Assembly (NCBI GenBank): GCA_963792855.1
Contig: CAWBXZ010000006.1
Coordinates: 424,629-488,628, forward strand
DNA: 64,000 nucleotides
From: SG8-40 sp963792855
GTDB lineage: Bacteria > Pseudomonadota > Gammaproteobacteria > Burkholderiales > Eutrophovitaceae
Reading direction: 5' to 3'
Position numbers and translations under genes: made by a program. Of the stretch, positions 43,688 through 52,886 are shown in pieces. The notes beneath the pieces are model-generated. The model was not told the DNA's origin. It did not search any database and was given only the letters and a program-made list of their open reading frames with translations. Each line of letters begins with the position of its first letter. Positions within the stretch are counted from its first letter, which is position 1.

Positions 43688-45602
43688 ATGGACGAGACAA
43701 GTACGAAAGAAACACTGGGTTTCCAGACCGAAGTCAGCCAACTGCTCAAGCTGATGATTCACTCCTTGTACAGCAACAAGGAGATTTTTCTGCGCGAGCT
43801 CATCTCAAACGGCTCGGACGCCTGCGACAAGCTCAGGTTCGAAGCGCTCACCGACCCGGCTTTGTTCGAGTCGGACCCGGATCTCAAGATACGCATCCTC
43901 GTCGATCCGGCGGCCCGAACCATTTCCGTATCCGACAATGGCATCGGCATGTCGCGACAGGAGGTCGTCGACAATATCGGCACCATCGCCAAATCCGGCA
44001 CGCGGGAGTTCCTCGATCGCCTGACCGGTGACAAGGTCTCGGACGCGCACCTCATCGGTCAATTCGGGGTCGGGTTTTACTCGTCTTTCATCGTTGCCGA
44101 CAAGGTCACGCTGATTACCCGCCGGGCAGGCCTCGGTGCCGAGCATGCGGTGAAATGGGAGTCATCCGGCGAGGGCAGTTATTCCGTCGAAACCGTTACG
44201 CGGGAAAACCGCGGAACCGAAGTGATTCTGCATATTCGTGAAGGCGAAGACGAGTTGCTCGACGCCATGCGGCTGCGAAACATCGTGCGCCGCTACTCTG
44301 ACCACATCACCCTGCCCATCCTGATGAAAAAAGAGGAATGGGACGCGGACGAAAAAAAGCATGTCACCAGAGACGAGGAGGAGCAGGTCAACCAGGCGTC
44401 GGCGCTGTGGGCGCGTCCCAAGTCGGAAATCACCGACGAGCAGTATCAGGAGTTCTACAAACACGTTGCGCATGACTTCGAACCTCCTCTGGCATGGACG
44501 CACTCGAAGGTCGAAGGCCGCAGCGAGTACACCCAGTTGCTGTTCCTGCCGCAACGTGCTCCGTTTGACCTGTGGGATCGAGATCACCGCCATGGCGTGA
44601 AGCTGTACGTGCGGCGCGTGTTCATCATGGACGATGCCGAACAGTTGCTGCCGGCGTATCTGCGCTTTGCAAGAGGCGTGGTCGATTCCAACGATCTGCC
44701 GCTGAATGTATCGCGCGAAATTCTTCAGGAGTCGAAAGACGTCGAGGCGATTCGCAAAGGCTGTGTCAACCGGCTTCTCGGGCTGATAGAAGATCTCGCC
44801 GAAAACCAGCCTGAAAAGTTTGCGACGTTCTGGAAGGAATTCGGGCGCGTGCTCAAGGAAGGCATCGGCGAAGACTTCAGCAACAAGGATCGTATTGCGA
44901 AGCTGTTGCGCTTTTCGTCGACTCACGACGAGTCCGAAGACCAGAACGTTTCGTTCGAAAAGTACGTCGAGCGGATGAAAGAAGGCCAGGACAAGATTTA
45001 CTATGTCACTGCCGATACGCATGCTGCGCGCGAAGTCCAGTCCGCATCTGGAAATCTTCCGTTCCAAGGGCATCGAGGTGTTGCTGCTCTCCGACAGGGT
45101 CGACGAGTGGGTGGTGTCCAACCTGGCCGAATTCGCCGGAAAGCAACTGGTTTCGGTCGCGAAAGGTGCGCTCGATCTCGGACAACTCGGGGACGAAGAG
45201 AAGCAGGCGCAGGAGAAGGAAGCCACCGAGCACAAGGAACTGACCGAGCGCGTCAAGAAAGCGCTTGGCGACCGGGTCAAGGAGGTCAGGGTGACGCTTC
45301 GACTGACGGATTCACCCGCCTGCCTCGTTGCCGACGAGAATGCCATGAGCATGAATCTTGAGCGCATGTTGAAGGCGGCCGGGCAAAAGGTGCCATCCAG
45401 CGCGCCGATACTGGAAATCAATACACGGCATCCCATTGTCGAGAAGTTGGATGGCGAGTCGGACGAAGGGCGCTTCGCCGACTGGAGTTCGATCCTGTTC
45501 GATCAGGCCACACTGGCGGACGGCGGCACGCTCGAAGACCCTGCAGCCTTTGTGAAAAAGCTCAATGGCCTGATGCTGACGCTGAGCGGGACGGCTCAAT
45601 AG
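43688..45602 (+). pseudogene. htpG: Chaperone HtpG (Hsp90), interrupted by one frameshift
   Basis: HtpG is the bacterial Hsp90. The first frame (from ATG 43688) encodes the ATPase domain (LRELISNGSDACDKLRFEAL, DNGIGMSRQE, GQFGVGFYSSFIVADK) and the middle domain (VNVSREILQE-like LPLNVSREILQESKDVE) as far as YYVTADTHAA. The C-terminal part (AKSSPHLEIFRSKGIEVLLL to the stop at 45602) continues in another frame. Skipping one base near 45029, in GCTGCGCGCGAAG, gives CAT GCT GCG GCG AAG and a normal 637-aa HtpG. Without it, the first frame runs to 45361 with a nonsense tail. Real mutation and assembly error are both possible; the otherwise intact sequence and promoter make recent damage or an error likely. 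Confidence 0.9.
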
Positions 45603-45634
45603 GGCCTGTTAACACAGTTGTGTTAACAGGCCCT
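45601..45634. terminator. Perfect 16-bp inverted repeat at the htpG stop codon
   Basis: AGGGCCTGTTAACACA (45601-45616), two bases, then its exact reverse complement (45619-45634). The left arm includes the last two bases of the htpG TAG. No T run follows, so it may be a palindromic protein site or mRNA end structure rather than a classic terminator. One arm reappears at the hemH stop codon. Confidence 0.7.
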
Positions 45635-45953
45635 GGAAAACCGGAGCTGAGACGTGCAACAGGAACCGGCGCGTAACGGCTCAGTCAGGAAACCAGGGCA
45701 CGATCGTTCCGTGAGGAATCGAAGCAGTCGCGCTCAATCGTAAACGCGGCGAACGCACACGAAACTGCAGGTGCACTGATGCAACAATTGTGCAGGTGGT
45801 GCCCGATGGGGTGGCGGGCCATCCCTTTATTCTGCTTCATGCTGATGCGCTTGGGCTGCGTTTAACCGCAACGCATAAACGCGTAGTATCTCAACAAAGC
45901 CCGTAGACGCAGCGACTGACCACAGCAGTCAATCAGCTCGCTGGAGGAGAGCG
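45635..45953. other. Non-coding gap between htpG and the phosphatidyltransferase gene
   Basis: 319 bp with no supported gene. Only the end is interpretable: CTGGAGGAGAGCG just before 45954 is a strong ribosome-binding site for the next gene. I see no clear promoter, RNA or repeat in the remainder. Confidence 0.6.
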
Positions 45954-46508
45954 ATGTCCTCGATTCCCAATCTGATTACGCTTGCACGCCTGTTGATGGT
46001 GCCCGTGATCGCGGTCATGCTGGCCAATCATCTGTATGCCGGCGGGTTCTGGCTGTTTGTCCTGGTCGGATTGTCCGACGGCCTCGACGGGCATATCGCC
46101 CGCCGTTTCCGTGTGACGTCCGCTACCGGGGCGTTGCTCGACCCGGTGGCGGACAAGATGACGATCATAACGTGTGCGTTCGTGCTGGCCTGGAACGGTG
46201 TGCTGCCGCTGTGGCTGGCGATACCGCTGATCGGGCGCGATGTGCTGATGCTCAGCGTCGGAATGACCGACCCGCGTCTCAAGGACGGGTGGCTTCCGCC
46301 GAATCGCCTCGGAAAACTCCATGCCGCCCTCGCTTTCCTGACATTGAGTGGTGCAACGGCGCAGGCTGCGGCGCTGTTCGATCCCGGCTGGTTGCTGACG
46401 CTGCTGTTCGTGCTGCTGTTTGTCACGGTCTGGGCGTCGGCTGCCCTTTATTTTCGTGCCTGGCAGCGGGCGCGTCGTGAGGCACGGCGGGACGGCGCCG
46501 GCGCCTGA
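45954..46508 (+). CDS. CDP-alcohol phosphatidyltransferase (PgsA or cardiolipin synthase type)
   Basis: A 184-aa membrane enzyme that swaps CMP of CDP-diacylglycerol for an alcohol. The full signature D-G-x2-D-G-x2-A-R-x8-G-x3-D-x3-D is present (SDGLDGHIARRF, then GALLDPVADK). About five helices follow the N-terminal IPNLITLARLLMVPVI. Glycerol-3-phosphate (PgsA) or phosphatidylglycerol (cardiolipin synthase) is the likely acceptor; the sequence alone does not decide. A very good GGAGGAG precedes the ATG. The C-terminal Arg/Ala tail is unremarkable. Confidence 0.88.
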   Translation: MSSIPNLITLARLLMVPVIAVMLANHLYAGGFWLFVLVGLSDGLDGHIARRFRVTSATGALLDPVADKMTIITCAFVLAWNGVLPLWLAIPLIGRDVLMLSVGMTDPRLKDGWLPPNRLGKLHAALAFLTLSGATAQAAALFDPGWLLTLLFVLLFVTVWASAALYFRAWQRARREARRDGAGA

Positions 46509-46514
46509 CCGGCC

Positions 46515-47135
46515 CTAGTCCGGGCTCAGGCGGCCAACAACGCGAAATCCCCCGTCGCCGAGCGGTTCGATTATCAACAGTTCTGCCGGCGCCATATTGA
46601 TGCCGAACGCTTCCCGGATTGTTGCCTGGTGCGTAACGATTGAAAGGTTGTCGTCCGAATCCCAGCGGCTGACGGCTTCAAGCAGCGCAGCGCGTCGTTC
46701 GCCAGCCAGTTTCGAGTCTGCCTGCCGGCTGTCGTCGACGATGCTCCAGGGCTGTGCACGGCCAAAGAGGATGCCGGCGGTTTCAATACAGCGGCAATCG
46801 TGACTCGCCAGAACACGCCCCACGGATACGTTGCGGCTGCGCAAGGTGTTTTTCAGGTTTTGCAGTATTCGTTGGTCCTCGCCGGAGAGATGACCCCGGG
46901 TTGCGCAGGTGTCCGAACCTGGTTCCGGCCCGTTGCGTGCCAGACCGGATTCACCGGCGTGCGGCAGAATCAGCACGTATCCGCCCTGCTCGAGCCTGTC
47001 CCAGAACCGGGTCGCAGCGCGGGTCCCGTCCGCCGACGCGCAACCGGCCAGTACGCACAGCAAGGCCGATGCTGCTCGGACTCGCCAGTCGTTCGTAGAG
47101 CGGGTTGGCCCTGTCAAACGTCTTTTCACAAGCAA
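46515..47135 (-). CDS. Lipoprotein of the histidine phosphatase superfamily, altered RHG motif
   Basis: About 206 aa with a lipoprotein signal (ASALLCVLAGC). The body matches exported histidine phosphatases: YVLILPHAGES, DTCATRGHLSGEDQRIL, VLASHDCRCIETAGILFG and LSIVTHQATIREAFG. The usual RHG/RHA triplet is PHA: the nucleophilic His stays but its partner Arg is Pro, so activity may be reduced or gone. The start is uncertain; TTG 47135 is the longest, with a GTG two codons later, and no ribosome-binding site decides. Its TAG stop sits in TAGGGCCGG, resembling the hemH and htpG stop contexts. It converges on the phosphatidyltransferase gene. Confidence 0.7.
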   Translation of the reverse strand: MLVKRRLTGPTRSTNDWRVRAASALLCVLAGCASADGTRAATRFWDRLEQGGYVLILPHAGESGLARNGPEPGSDTCATRGHLSGEDQRILQNLKNTLRSRNVSVGRVLASHDCRCIETAGILFGRAQPWSIVDDSRQADSKLAGERRAALLEAVSRWDSDDNLSIVTHQATIREAFGINMAPAELLIIEPLGDGGFRVVGRLSPD

Positions 47136-47174
47136 AGCCGAATTGCCCGGATGCGAATGAATGGTCTTTGTGAA

Positions 47175-47206
47175 AAAACTGGCCCCGTTATGACGGGGCC
47201 AGTTTT
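47175..47206. terminator. Bidirectional rho-independent terminator
   Basis: AAAACTGGCCCCGT (47175-47188), loop TATG, ACGGGGCCAGTTTT (47193-47206). A perfect 14-bp stem with A tract on one side and T tract on the other. It lies between the enoyl-CoA hydratase gene, which it probably terminates, and the histidine phosphatase gene. Confidence 0.9.
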
Positions 47207-47264
47207 AATAGATGCGAAATTGTGACGGAACCGATCTGCCAAAGCACTGGCGGCTGCGATAGTT

Positions 47265-48083
47265 TCAGCGATGCTTCCACTCGGGAGAGCGTTTCTGTAT
47301 GAAGGCATCGATGCCTTCGCCGGCGTCCTCGGCCATCATGTTGCATGCCATGACCTCGGCGGCGTACTCGTACGCATCAGCCGTTCCCATTTCGATCTGT
47401 TTGTAGAACATGCGCTTTCCGGTGGCAACGGCAACGGCGGACTTCTTGATGATGGATGCCGCCATCGAATTGATTTCCTCGTCGAGTTTGCCCACAGGCA
47501 CTACGCGGTTGACCAGGCCGTATTGTTTCGCAGTGTCGGCGTCAATGAATTCCCCGGTAAACAGCATTTCGGCGGCCTGCTTGCGCGATACGTTGCGCGA
47601 CAGTGCCACTGACGGCGTCGAACAGAACAGGCCATAGTTGATGCCCGATGTTGCGAACTTTACGTGGTCGGCAGCAACCGCGAGGTCGCAGGTCGCAACC
47701 AGCTGGCAACCGGCGGCCGTCGCCAGCCCGTGAACCCGGGCGATGACCGGCTGCGGTATGCGCGTCACCGTCATCATGAAGCGGCTGCACATTGCGAACA
47801 GGTCGTCGTAATACGCCTTGCGCGGGTTGGCGCGCATCTGCTTCAGATCGTGTCCGGCGCAGAAAGCCGGTCCGTTCGCCGCGATGACCACGACGCGAAC
47901 CGATGCATCCTTCTCGATTTCCTCCAGCGATGCCTGCAGTGCCGCAAGCAGCTCTTCCGAAAGCGCGTTGTAGCGGTTCGGGCGGTTGAGTGTAAGTGTC
48001 GCAATGCCGCCTGCGTCGCTGCGCAACAATGGTTGTTCGGTTTCGGTGGCGGTATTGTTGACAGTCGTAGCGGGAGCGGTCAC
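47265..48083 (-). CDS. Enoyl-CoA hydratase/isomerase family protein
   Basis: A 272-aa crotonase: ATLTLNRPNRYNALSEELL, oxyanion region GPAFCAGHDLKQMRA and RVHGLATAAGCQLVATCDLA. Where classical hydratases have a catalytic Glu in GGGCELA, it reads AAGCQLV, as in the ECHDC3-like subgroup whose chemistry is unclear. I chose GTG 48083, eight bases after GGAGG. The frame is open for 55 codons upstream but that part looks unrelated. Substrate unknown. Confidence 0.85.
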   Translation of the reverse strand: MTAPATTVNNTATETEQPLLRSDAGGIATLTLNRPNRYNALSEELLAALQASLEEIEKDASVRVVVIAANGPAFCAGHDLKQMRANPRKAYYDDLFAMCSRFMMTVTRIPQPVIARVHGLATAAGCQLVATCDLAVAADHVKFATSGINYGLFCSTPSVALSRNVSRKQAAEMLFTGEFIDADTAKQYGLVNRVVPVGKLDEEINSMAASIIKKSAVAVATGKRMFYKQIEMGTADAYEYAAEVMACNMMAEDAGEGIDAFIQKRSPEWKHR

Positions 48084-48292
48084 TGGCGCTGCCTCCGGCG
48101 GATGATGAAAAAACCAAGTATAGGCGTGTTTGTGCCCGCCGGCCACGCCGGCCGGATTGCGCCCCGAAATGCCCGCGGCTTGTCCGGTTAACAAAGTGAC
48201 CGTGATGAAGGCAAGGCACGGGACGCGCGTGACGGACACGCGGTACACTACGCAGAGCCCGCTTCCGATGAGCCATTATTGACTTAACCGCC

Positions 48293-49423
48293 GTGTTTGA
48301 ATCGCAACAATCGCAGACATTTGCTTACGGATGCGCGGCCTCGCCCAACTGGCGGGATGCCGCCGGACAATGCCTGTCCCAGATCGGACCGGTGTCCGAC
48401 GGAGCCAATCTGGGCTTCGTTTATTTCACCGACAGCATTGCCAACGAGGCGCGCGGCATCCTCGAGTATCTGCGAATCAACACCGGTGTCTACCACTGGG
48501 TCGGCAGTGTCGGCATGGGCGTATGCGCAACCGGCCGGGAGTATTACGATCGCCCGGCCATGGCCATCATGTTGTGCAATTTCGAGCCCGGCAGTTTTCA
48601 GGTGTTCTCCGGTCTGCGTTCCCCGGAAGACCTCGAGCGCCTGCCAATGCATTTTGAGGGCATACCGGCGAACTTTGCCGTGGTTCACGCAGACCCGCGC
48701 ACCGTTGGCCTGAATCGCCTGGTCGAAGACTTTGCCGGTGCGCTCGAAAGCGGATTCGTCACAGGCGGGCTGAGCAGTTCCAGGCATGAGTACGCACAGA
48801 TTGGTGACGTCGTTTGCAAGGGCGGCATTTCCGGCGTCATGTTCTCTGATCAGGTGGTCGTATCTACCCGCCTGACGCAGGGTTGTTCCCCGATTGGTCC
48901 GCGTCACAATGTGACCGGCGTGCAGGAAAACGTGTTGATCTCGCTCGATGGCCGTGCCGCGCTCGACGTGTTTCGCGAGGACATCGGCGAATCGATGTGG
49001 GCCGATATCGATCAGCTCGGCGGGACCTTGTTTGCCGGCGTAAGCGTGCGTCCTTCCGACAGTGAAGACTACCTGGTTCGCAATCTGGTCGGTATCGACC
49101 CGGCCAACAAGCTCGTCGCCATTGGCGAGAATGTACGCGAGGGCGGCAGGATCATGTTCTGCCGTCGCGACGATTCGTCGGCTGCCGAGGACATGGGGCG
49201 CATGCTCGACAGCATCAAGAGCGGTTTGTATCGCAAGCCGCGCGGGGCTGTTTACTACTCGTGCATCGGCCGCGGCGCCAATTTGTTCGGTGGCGGCGCG
49301 GAAGAGCTGACGATGATTCAGGAAAGCCTCGGCGACATTCCGCTGGTTGGCTTTTTCGGTAATGGCGAGATTTCCCATAACCGTATTTATGCCTACACCG
49401 GTGTGCTGACCCTGTTCATATGA
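48293..49423 (+). CDS. FIST domain sensory protein (FIST_N and FIST_C)
   Basis: A 376-aa soluble protein of the FIST family, predicted to bind small ligands such as amino acids and usually part of signalling proteins. The N-terminal half has ANLGFVYFTDSIANEARGIL and VGSVGMGVCATG; the C-terminal half has LTQGCSPIGPRHNVTGVQEN, RNLVGIDPANKLVAIGENV, YYSCIGRGANLFGG and LVGFFGNGEIS. No output domain is attached, so it would act in trans. It starts at GTG 48293 and overlaps the DUF599 gene by four bases (ATGA), implying a joint function. Confidence 0.85.
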   Translation: MFESQQSQTFAYGCAASPNWRDAAGQCLSQIGPVSDGANLGFVYFTDSIANEARGILEYLRINTGVYHWVGSVGMGVCATGREYYDRPAMAIMLCNFEPGSFQVFSGLRSPEDLERLPMHFEGIPANFAVVHADPRTVGLNRLVEDFAGALESGFVTGGLSSSRHEYAQIGDVVCKGGISGVMFSDQVVVSTRLTQGCSPIGPRHNVTGVQENVLISLDGRAALDVFREDIGESMWADIDQLGGTLFAGVSVRPSDSEDYLVRNLVGIDPANKLVAIGENVREGGRIMFCRRDDSSAAEDMGRMLDSIKSGLYRKPRGAVYYSCIGRGANLFGGGAEELTMIQESLGDIPLVGFFGNGEISHNRIYAYTGVLTLFI

Positions 49424-50112
49424 CAGCGCTGCCGTTCACGGTTCTCGACACCGTTGCCCTGGCCTGGTTCGTGATCGGCTGGTTCGGCTACCAGCGCTTC
49501 GCCGCATGGGCCGCGCGCTCGGGCAAACCAAGCCTGATGGGCGCAATGGGGCGGTACCGGGAGGACTGGTGGCACGGCATGATCAGCCGCGAACTGCGCA
49601 TCGTCGACGCCACGATACTGACCAACCTTTCCAACAGCGCGACTTTCTTCGCCTCGACAACACTGCTGATACTCGGTGCATTGTTTGCCTTGCTGGGCAC
49701 TTCGGACCGCGCCATGGCGATCGTTTCCGACCTGCCGTTTTCGTCAACCACCCACGAAGTGTTGTGGGAGTACAAGATTTTTTTGCTGCTGGCGATTTTT
49801 GTCTATGCGTTTTTCAAATTTACCTGGTCGCTTCGTCAGCACAATTTCTGCTCGGTGTTGATCGGCGCCGCCCCCGATCCGGACACTGACCCTGACCGGC
49901 TGGAAGAGTACGTTGTGCGTTCGGCAAAACTGGCGAGCGCTGCGTCAAATACCTTCAACTACGGGTTGCGCGCCTACTATTTCGCAATGGCGGCTCTGAC
50001 GTGGTTCCTCAATCCCTGGGGATTCATGTTCGTTACCGCCCTGGTCATAGCCATTCTCTATCACCGCGAGTTTCATTCCGAGACGCTGAAAGTGCTGCGC
50101 CGGAATTACTGA
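49420..50112 (+). CDS. DUF599 family membrane protein
   Basis: A 230-aa inner-membrane protein with about four helices: VLDTVALAWFVIGWFGY, FASTTLLILGALFALLG, KIFLLLAIFVYAFFKFTW and a C-terminal FMFVTALVIAILYHREF. The motifs NLSNSATFFASTTL, KFTWSLRQHNFCSVLIGAAP and ASNTFNYGLRAYYFAMAAL are those of DUF599, whose function is unknown. Its ATG lies in the stop codon of the FIST gene. Confidence 0.85.
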   Translation: MTALPFTVLDTVALAWFVIGWFGYQRFAAWAARSGKPSLMGAMGRYREDWWHGMISRELRIVDATILTNLSNSATFFASTTLLILGALFALLGTSDRAMAIVSDLPFSSTTHEVLWEYKIFLLLAIFVYAFFKFTWSLRQHNFCSVLIGAAPDPDTDPDRLEEYVVRSAKLASAASNTFNYGLRAYYFAMAALTWFLNPWGFMFVTALVIAILYHREFHSETLKVLRRNY

Positions 50113-50184
50113 CCTGCGATACCATGCCAAGGCAAGCTGTATTGTCCCAACGTCCGGCGCACTTCCGGAAAACAGGAGGAGAAG

Positions 50185-50565
50185 ATGGATCACACCATGA
50201 AATTTTCGTGCAGCGATCATAACGAAGCCGATTTCAAGGAAGACGGGTTGCGCCCGTTCTTCAAGTATCGCGATCTGGGTATTCGCGATGCCACCAACGG
50301 ACGCGTCGTCGCGCACGTGATTCGCGCCATACCCGGCAAGCATGTCGAGCCGCAGCGCCATCATCATGAAGTCGAGTTCCAGATGGTCTACGTTCTCAAG
50401 GGCTGGATCGAATTCGATTACGAAGGCGTTGGCAAGAAACGTTTGACCGCCGGTACCTGTGTTCACCAGCCGCCGGGAATCCGCCACACCGAACTGGGGC
50501 ACAGCGAAGACCTCGAGTTGATCGAGATTGTCATGCCGGCGGACTTCAAGACGATCGACGACTGA
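50185..50565 (+). CDS. Cupin domain protein
   Basis: A 126-aa single-domain cupin. The two cupin motifs are visible (VEPQRHHHEVEFQMVYVLKG and GTCVHQPPGIRHTE), with His and Glu residues able to bind a metal. The N-terminal DHNEADFKEDGLRPFFKYRD is of the small regulatory-cupin type. AGGAGGAGAAG precedes the ATG. Function and ligand unknown. Confidence 0.85.
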   Translation: MDHTMKFSCSDHNEADFKEDGLRPFFKYRDLGIRDATNGRVVAHVIRAIPGKHVEPQRHHHEVEFQMVYVLKGWIEFDYEGVGKKRLTAGTCVHQPPGIRHTELGHSEDLELIEIVMPADFKTIDD

Positions 50566-50625
50566 GTCAGTTCCGCCGGCCCGTCGGTGGTCAGGCGGCA
50601 ATCAGCAGGGAAACAGGAGAGCACA

Positions 50626-51228
50626 ATGGCGAGTCATGGTGAAGTCGACTGGTCCGGGGAAAATCCGGGCATGTACCTCAAGGCGAGTGCGGACGGACCT
50701 TACGTCACCCTCATCAGTTTTTTCCGGGTGGTCACATCGCCGCATGGCCGTGGTCATGCCGCGTTTCTTTTGCTCGATCCGCAGGGTGACGGAAGGCAGC
50801 CGGGCCGGCCAAATGTCTGTCTGACGGACAACGATCCGCTGGCGGCGTATCTGGCTGCCGGTTTCGTGTCGAAGTTCGGTGCCTTTCAGAACGTCAAGGG
50901 GTTGGCCTCGGTGCAATACCAGCCGGGCTGGGATTTCATGCCCGGCGGTGACGGACGCACCCGGCATGTCGAATGGTTTCGTTCCGCTATCGGCCAGGTG
51001 CAACTCGAGTGGGGCGGGTTGAGCGAAGCGTTTCTGGTTGACCTGAAGCCGGCGGAATCGGCCACCGGAAAGCACCGGATGGTGTCCCTGTTTTTCGACG
51101 CGAAGCAGACATCGGCGCGCATCAACGGCAGGCAGGCCGACGGCAAACCGATGCCGCGGACGTTTGCTGGCCGGACCGATTCCAGTACCGCGTTTCTGGC
51201 GTTTTCCGAATCGTGGATCAAGGCCTGA
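50626..51228 (+). CDS. Conserved-looking protein of unknown function
   Basis: A 200-aa soluble protein that I do not recognise. It starts MASHGEVDWSGENPGMYLKA after CAGGAG and contains YVTLISFFRVVTSPHGRGH, CLTDNDPLAAYLAAGFVSKF, DGRTRHVEWFRSAIGQVQLE and a C-terminal STAFLAFSESWIKA. Codon use and strong start look genuine. No signal peptide, membrane helix or Cys cluster. It follows the cupin on the same strand. Confidence 0.7.
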   Translation: MASHGEVDWSGENPGMYLKASADGPYVTLISFFRVVTSPHGRGHAAFLLLDPQGDGRQPGRPNVCLTDNDPLAAYLAAGFVSKFGAFQNVKGLASVQYQPGWDFMPGGDGRTRHVEWFRSAIGQVQLEWGGLSEAFLVDLKPAESATGKHRMVSLFFDAKQTSARINGRQADGKPMPRTFAGRTDSSTAFLAFSESWIKA

Positions 51229-51316
51229 CAGCGGTTCTTGCGGGTGAGATGTTGGTACTTGCTTACATGGAAACGCCCGAAGTAAGGGCGTGGCGCCGGG
51301 TTTGTAGCGTGCTCTC

Positions 51317-52180
51317 ATGGCCGGCGCGGTAGCCGCCGGCACTTCCGGACTGTGCGACGCCGAGCTTGAAGCCTACCGCCGGGACGGCCTGGTTGTTTCG
51401 CCCCTGCGCCTGTCCGCCGCGAGGCTGGCGGCAATGCGCGAATCGCTGGAACAGCTGATGCGCGATAACGCCGCGATTGCGCCCGAAAGCCTGGTCTGTC
51501 CGCACATACCGTACGGACCCACCCACGATGCCAAAGCCGCCGCGAAGTGGTTCCACTACGCCAGCGACCCGTTGATTCTCGATCTCGTCGAGCAGTTGAT
51601 CGGGCCGGATATCATTCTTTGGGGCTCGCAGGTGTTCTGCAAGCCGGCGCTAACCGGCAAGGCCATTCCGTGGCACCAGGACGGGCAGTACTGGCCGATC
51701 AAACCGTTGGCGACCTGTTCGGTATGGATTGCCCTTGACGATGCAGGCCCGGAGAACGGCTGCATGCGGTTCATTCCCGGCTCGCATTCCGGCAGCGCCG
51801 TGTTCCGCCATCGCACCAGCGCGCGCAATGACATCGTGCTCAACCAGGAAGTCGAGCCCGCGCTGTTTGACGAATCGGCGGCGCGCGACGATGTGCTCGA
51901 AGCCGGACAGTTCTCGCTGCACGACGTTTATCTGATTCACGGCTCGAATGCCAATCGCTCACCGAACCGGCGTGCCGCGTTCGTGATTCGCTATATGCCG
52001 GCAACGTCGACGTTCGAACGGCACACGGGCGACACGCATCGCCAGGCCGATGTCAGCTTCAGCATGAGCAAGCGGCCGATCTGGTTGTTGCGGGGCCACG
52101 ATCGCGGCGGCAACGATTTCAGCGTCGGTCATGGCGATGATTACCAGCTTGTCGCCCGGGTATCCGACGAAACGCGGTAG
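51317..52180 (+). CDS. Phytanoyl-CoA dioxygenase (PhyH) family protein
   Basis: A 287-aa Fe(II)/2-oxoglutarate oxygenase. The facial triad is visible as HxD in IPWHQDGQYWPI and the distal His in HDVYLIHGSNANRSPNRRAA, where the Arg would bind 2-oxoglutarate. SVWIALDDAGPENGCMRFIPGSH is the family core strand and turn. The substrate cannot be told; bacterial members act on many small molecules. Confidence 0.87.
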   Translation: MAGAVAAGTSGLCDAELEAYRRDGLVVSPLRLSAARLAAMRESLEQLMRDNAAIAPESLVCPHIPYGPTHDAKAAAKWFHYASDPLILDLVEQLIGPDIILWGSQVFCKPALTGKAIPWHQDGQYWPIKPLATCSVWIALDDAGPENGCMRFIPGSHSGSAVFRHRTSARNDIVLNQEVEPALFDESAARDDVLEAGQFSLHDVYLIHGSNANRSPNRRAAFVIRYMPATSTFERHTGDTHRQADVSFSMSKRPIWLLRGHDRGGNDFSVGHGDDYQLVARVSDETR

Positions 52181-52281
52181 CCGGTCGACCGCTGCCCGTT
52201 GCGCAGGGTGTCGCGGCGGCCCGCTTCTGCAAACGGACGCTGCGAGCGCCGGGGCAGTCATGAAATAACGGCAGGAGCAAC

Positions 52282-52821
52282 ATGATCACAACCGCTTACG
52301 TCAGGAAGATGGCGGCGTACAACCAGTGGATGAACGCGCGTTTGTACGAATTGGCCGCCGGGTTGCCGCCCGGGGAGCTGTCGGTCGATCGCGGTGCATT
52401 TTTCGGGTCCATCCTCGGCACGCTGCACCACCTCGTCAACGGCGACACCGGCTGGCTGAAGCGGTTTGCAAACAGCTCTGCGCGCTCTCGAAGTCTTGAT
52501 CCGGTCCGCCAACTCGAAAGCCCCGCCGCGCTGGACGAGATACGGTTTCACAACTGGCCGGACTTGCGCGCCCGCCGGGCGCTGCTCGATACAGCCATTC
52601 TCGACTGGTCCGATGAACTGATCGATGCCGATCTTCGGATCACGGTGACCTATGTCAATATGAAGGGCGAAACGCACAGCAAGCGTCTCGGCGACTTGCT
52701 GATGCACTTCTTCAATCACCAGACGCACCATCGGGGCCAGACGACGACGTTACTGACCCAGGCGGGCCTGGAGGTTGGCGTCACGGATTTGTTGGCGCTG
52801 TTGCCGGACGTCGCCCGATAG
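52282..52821 (+). CDS. DinB family protein
   Basis: A 179-aa four-helix bundle of the DinB/YfiT type. YVRKMAAYNQWMNARLYELA, the first metal His in GTLHHLVNGDTGWLKRF, and HFFNHQTHHRGQTTTLLTQA with the remaining His ligands are characteristic. Such proteins often act as thiol (bacillithiol or glutathione) dependent transferases or isomerases; role here unknown. GGAGCAAC precedes the ATG. Confidence 0.87.
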   Translation: MITTAYVRKMAAYNQWMNARLYELAAGLPPGELSVDRGAFFGSILGTLHHLVNGDTGWLKRFANSSARSRSLDPVRQLESPAALDEIRFHNWPDLRARRALLDTAILDWSDELIDADLRITVTYVNMKGETHSKRLGDLLMHFFNHQTHHRGQTTTLLTQAGLEVGVTDLLALLPDVAR

Positions 52822-52886
52822 CGGCGCCGCGGATTCGGTTCGTCGTTCGTGCTGCGGTGACGAAGACTGCCGCTTGGCCGCGGCGA

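Noticed and set aside
45003..45602. A separate small gene starting at 45003
   Set aside because: Its sequence is the HtpG C-terminal domain in the shifted frame, and its first codons are an out-of-frame reading of the middle domain.
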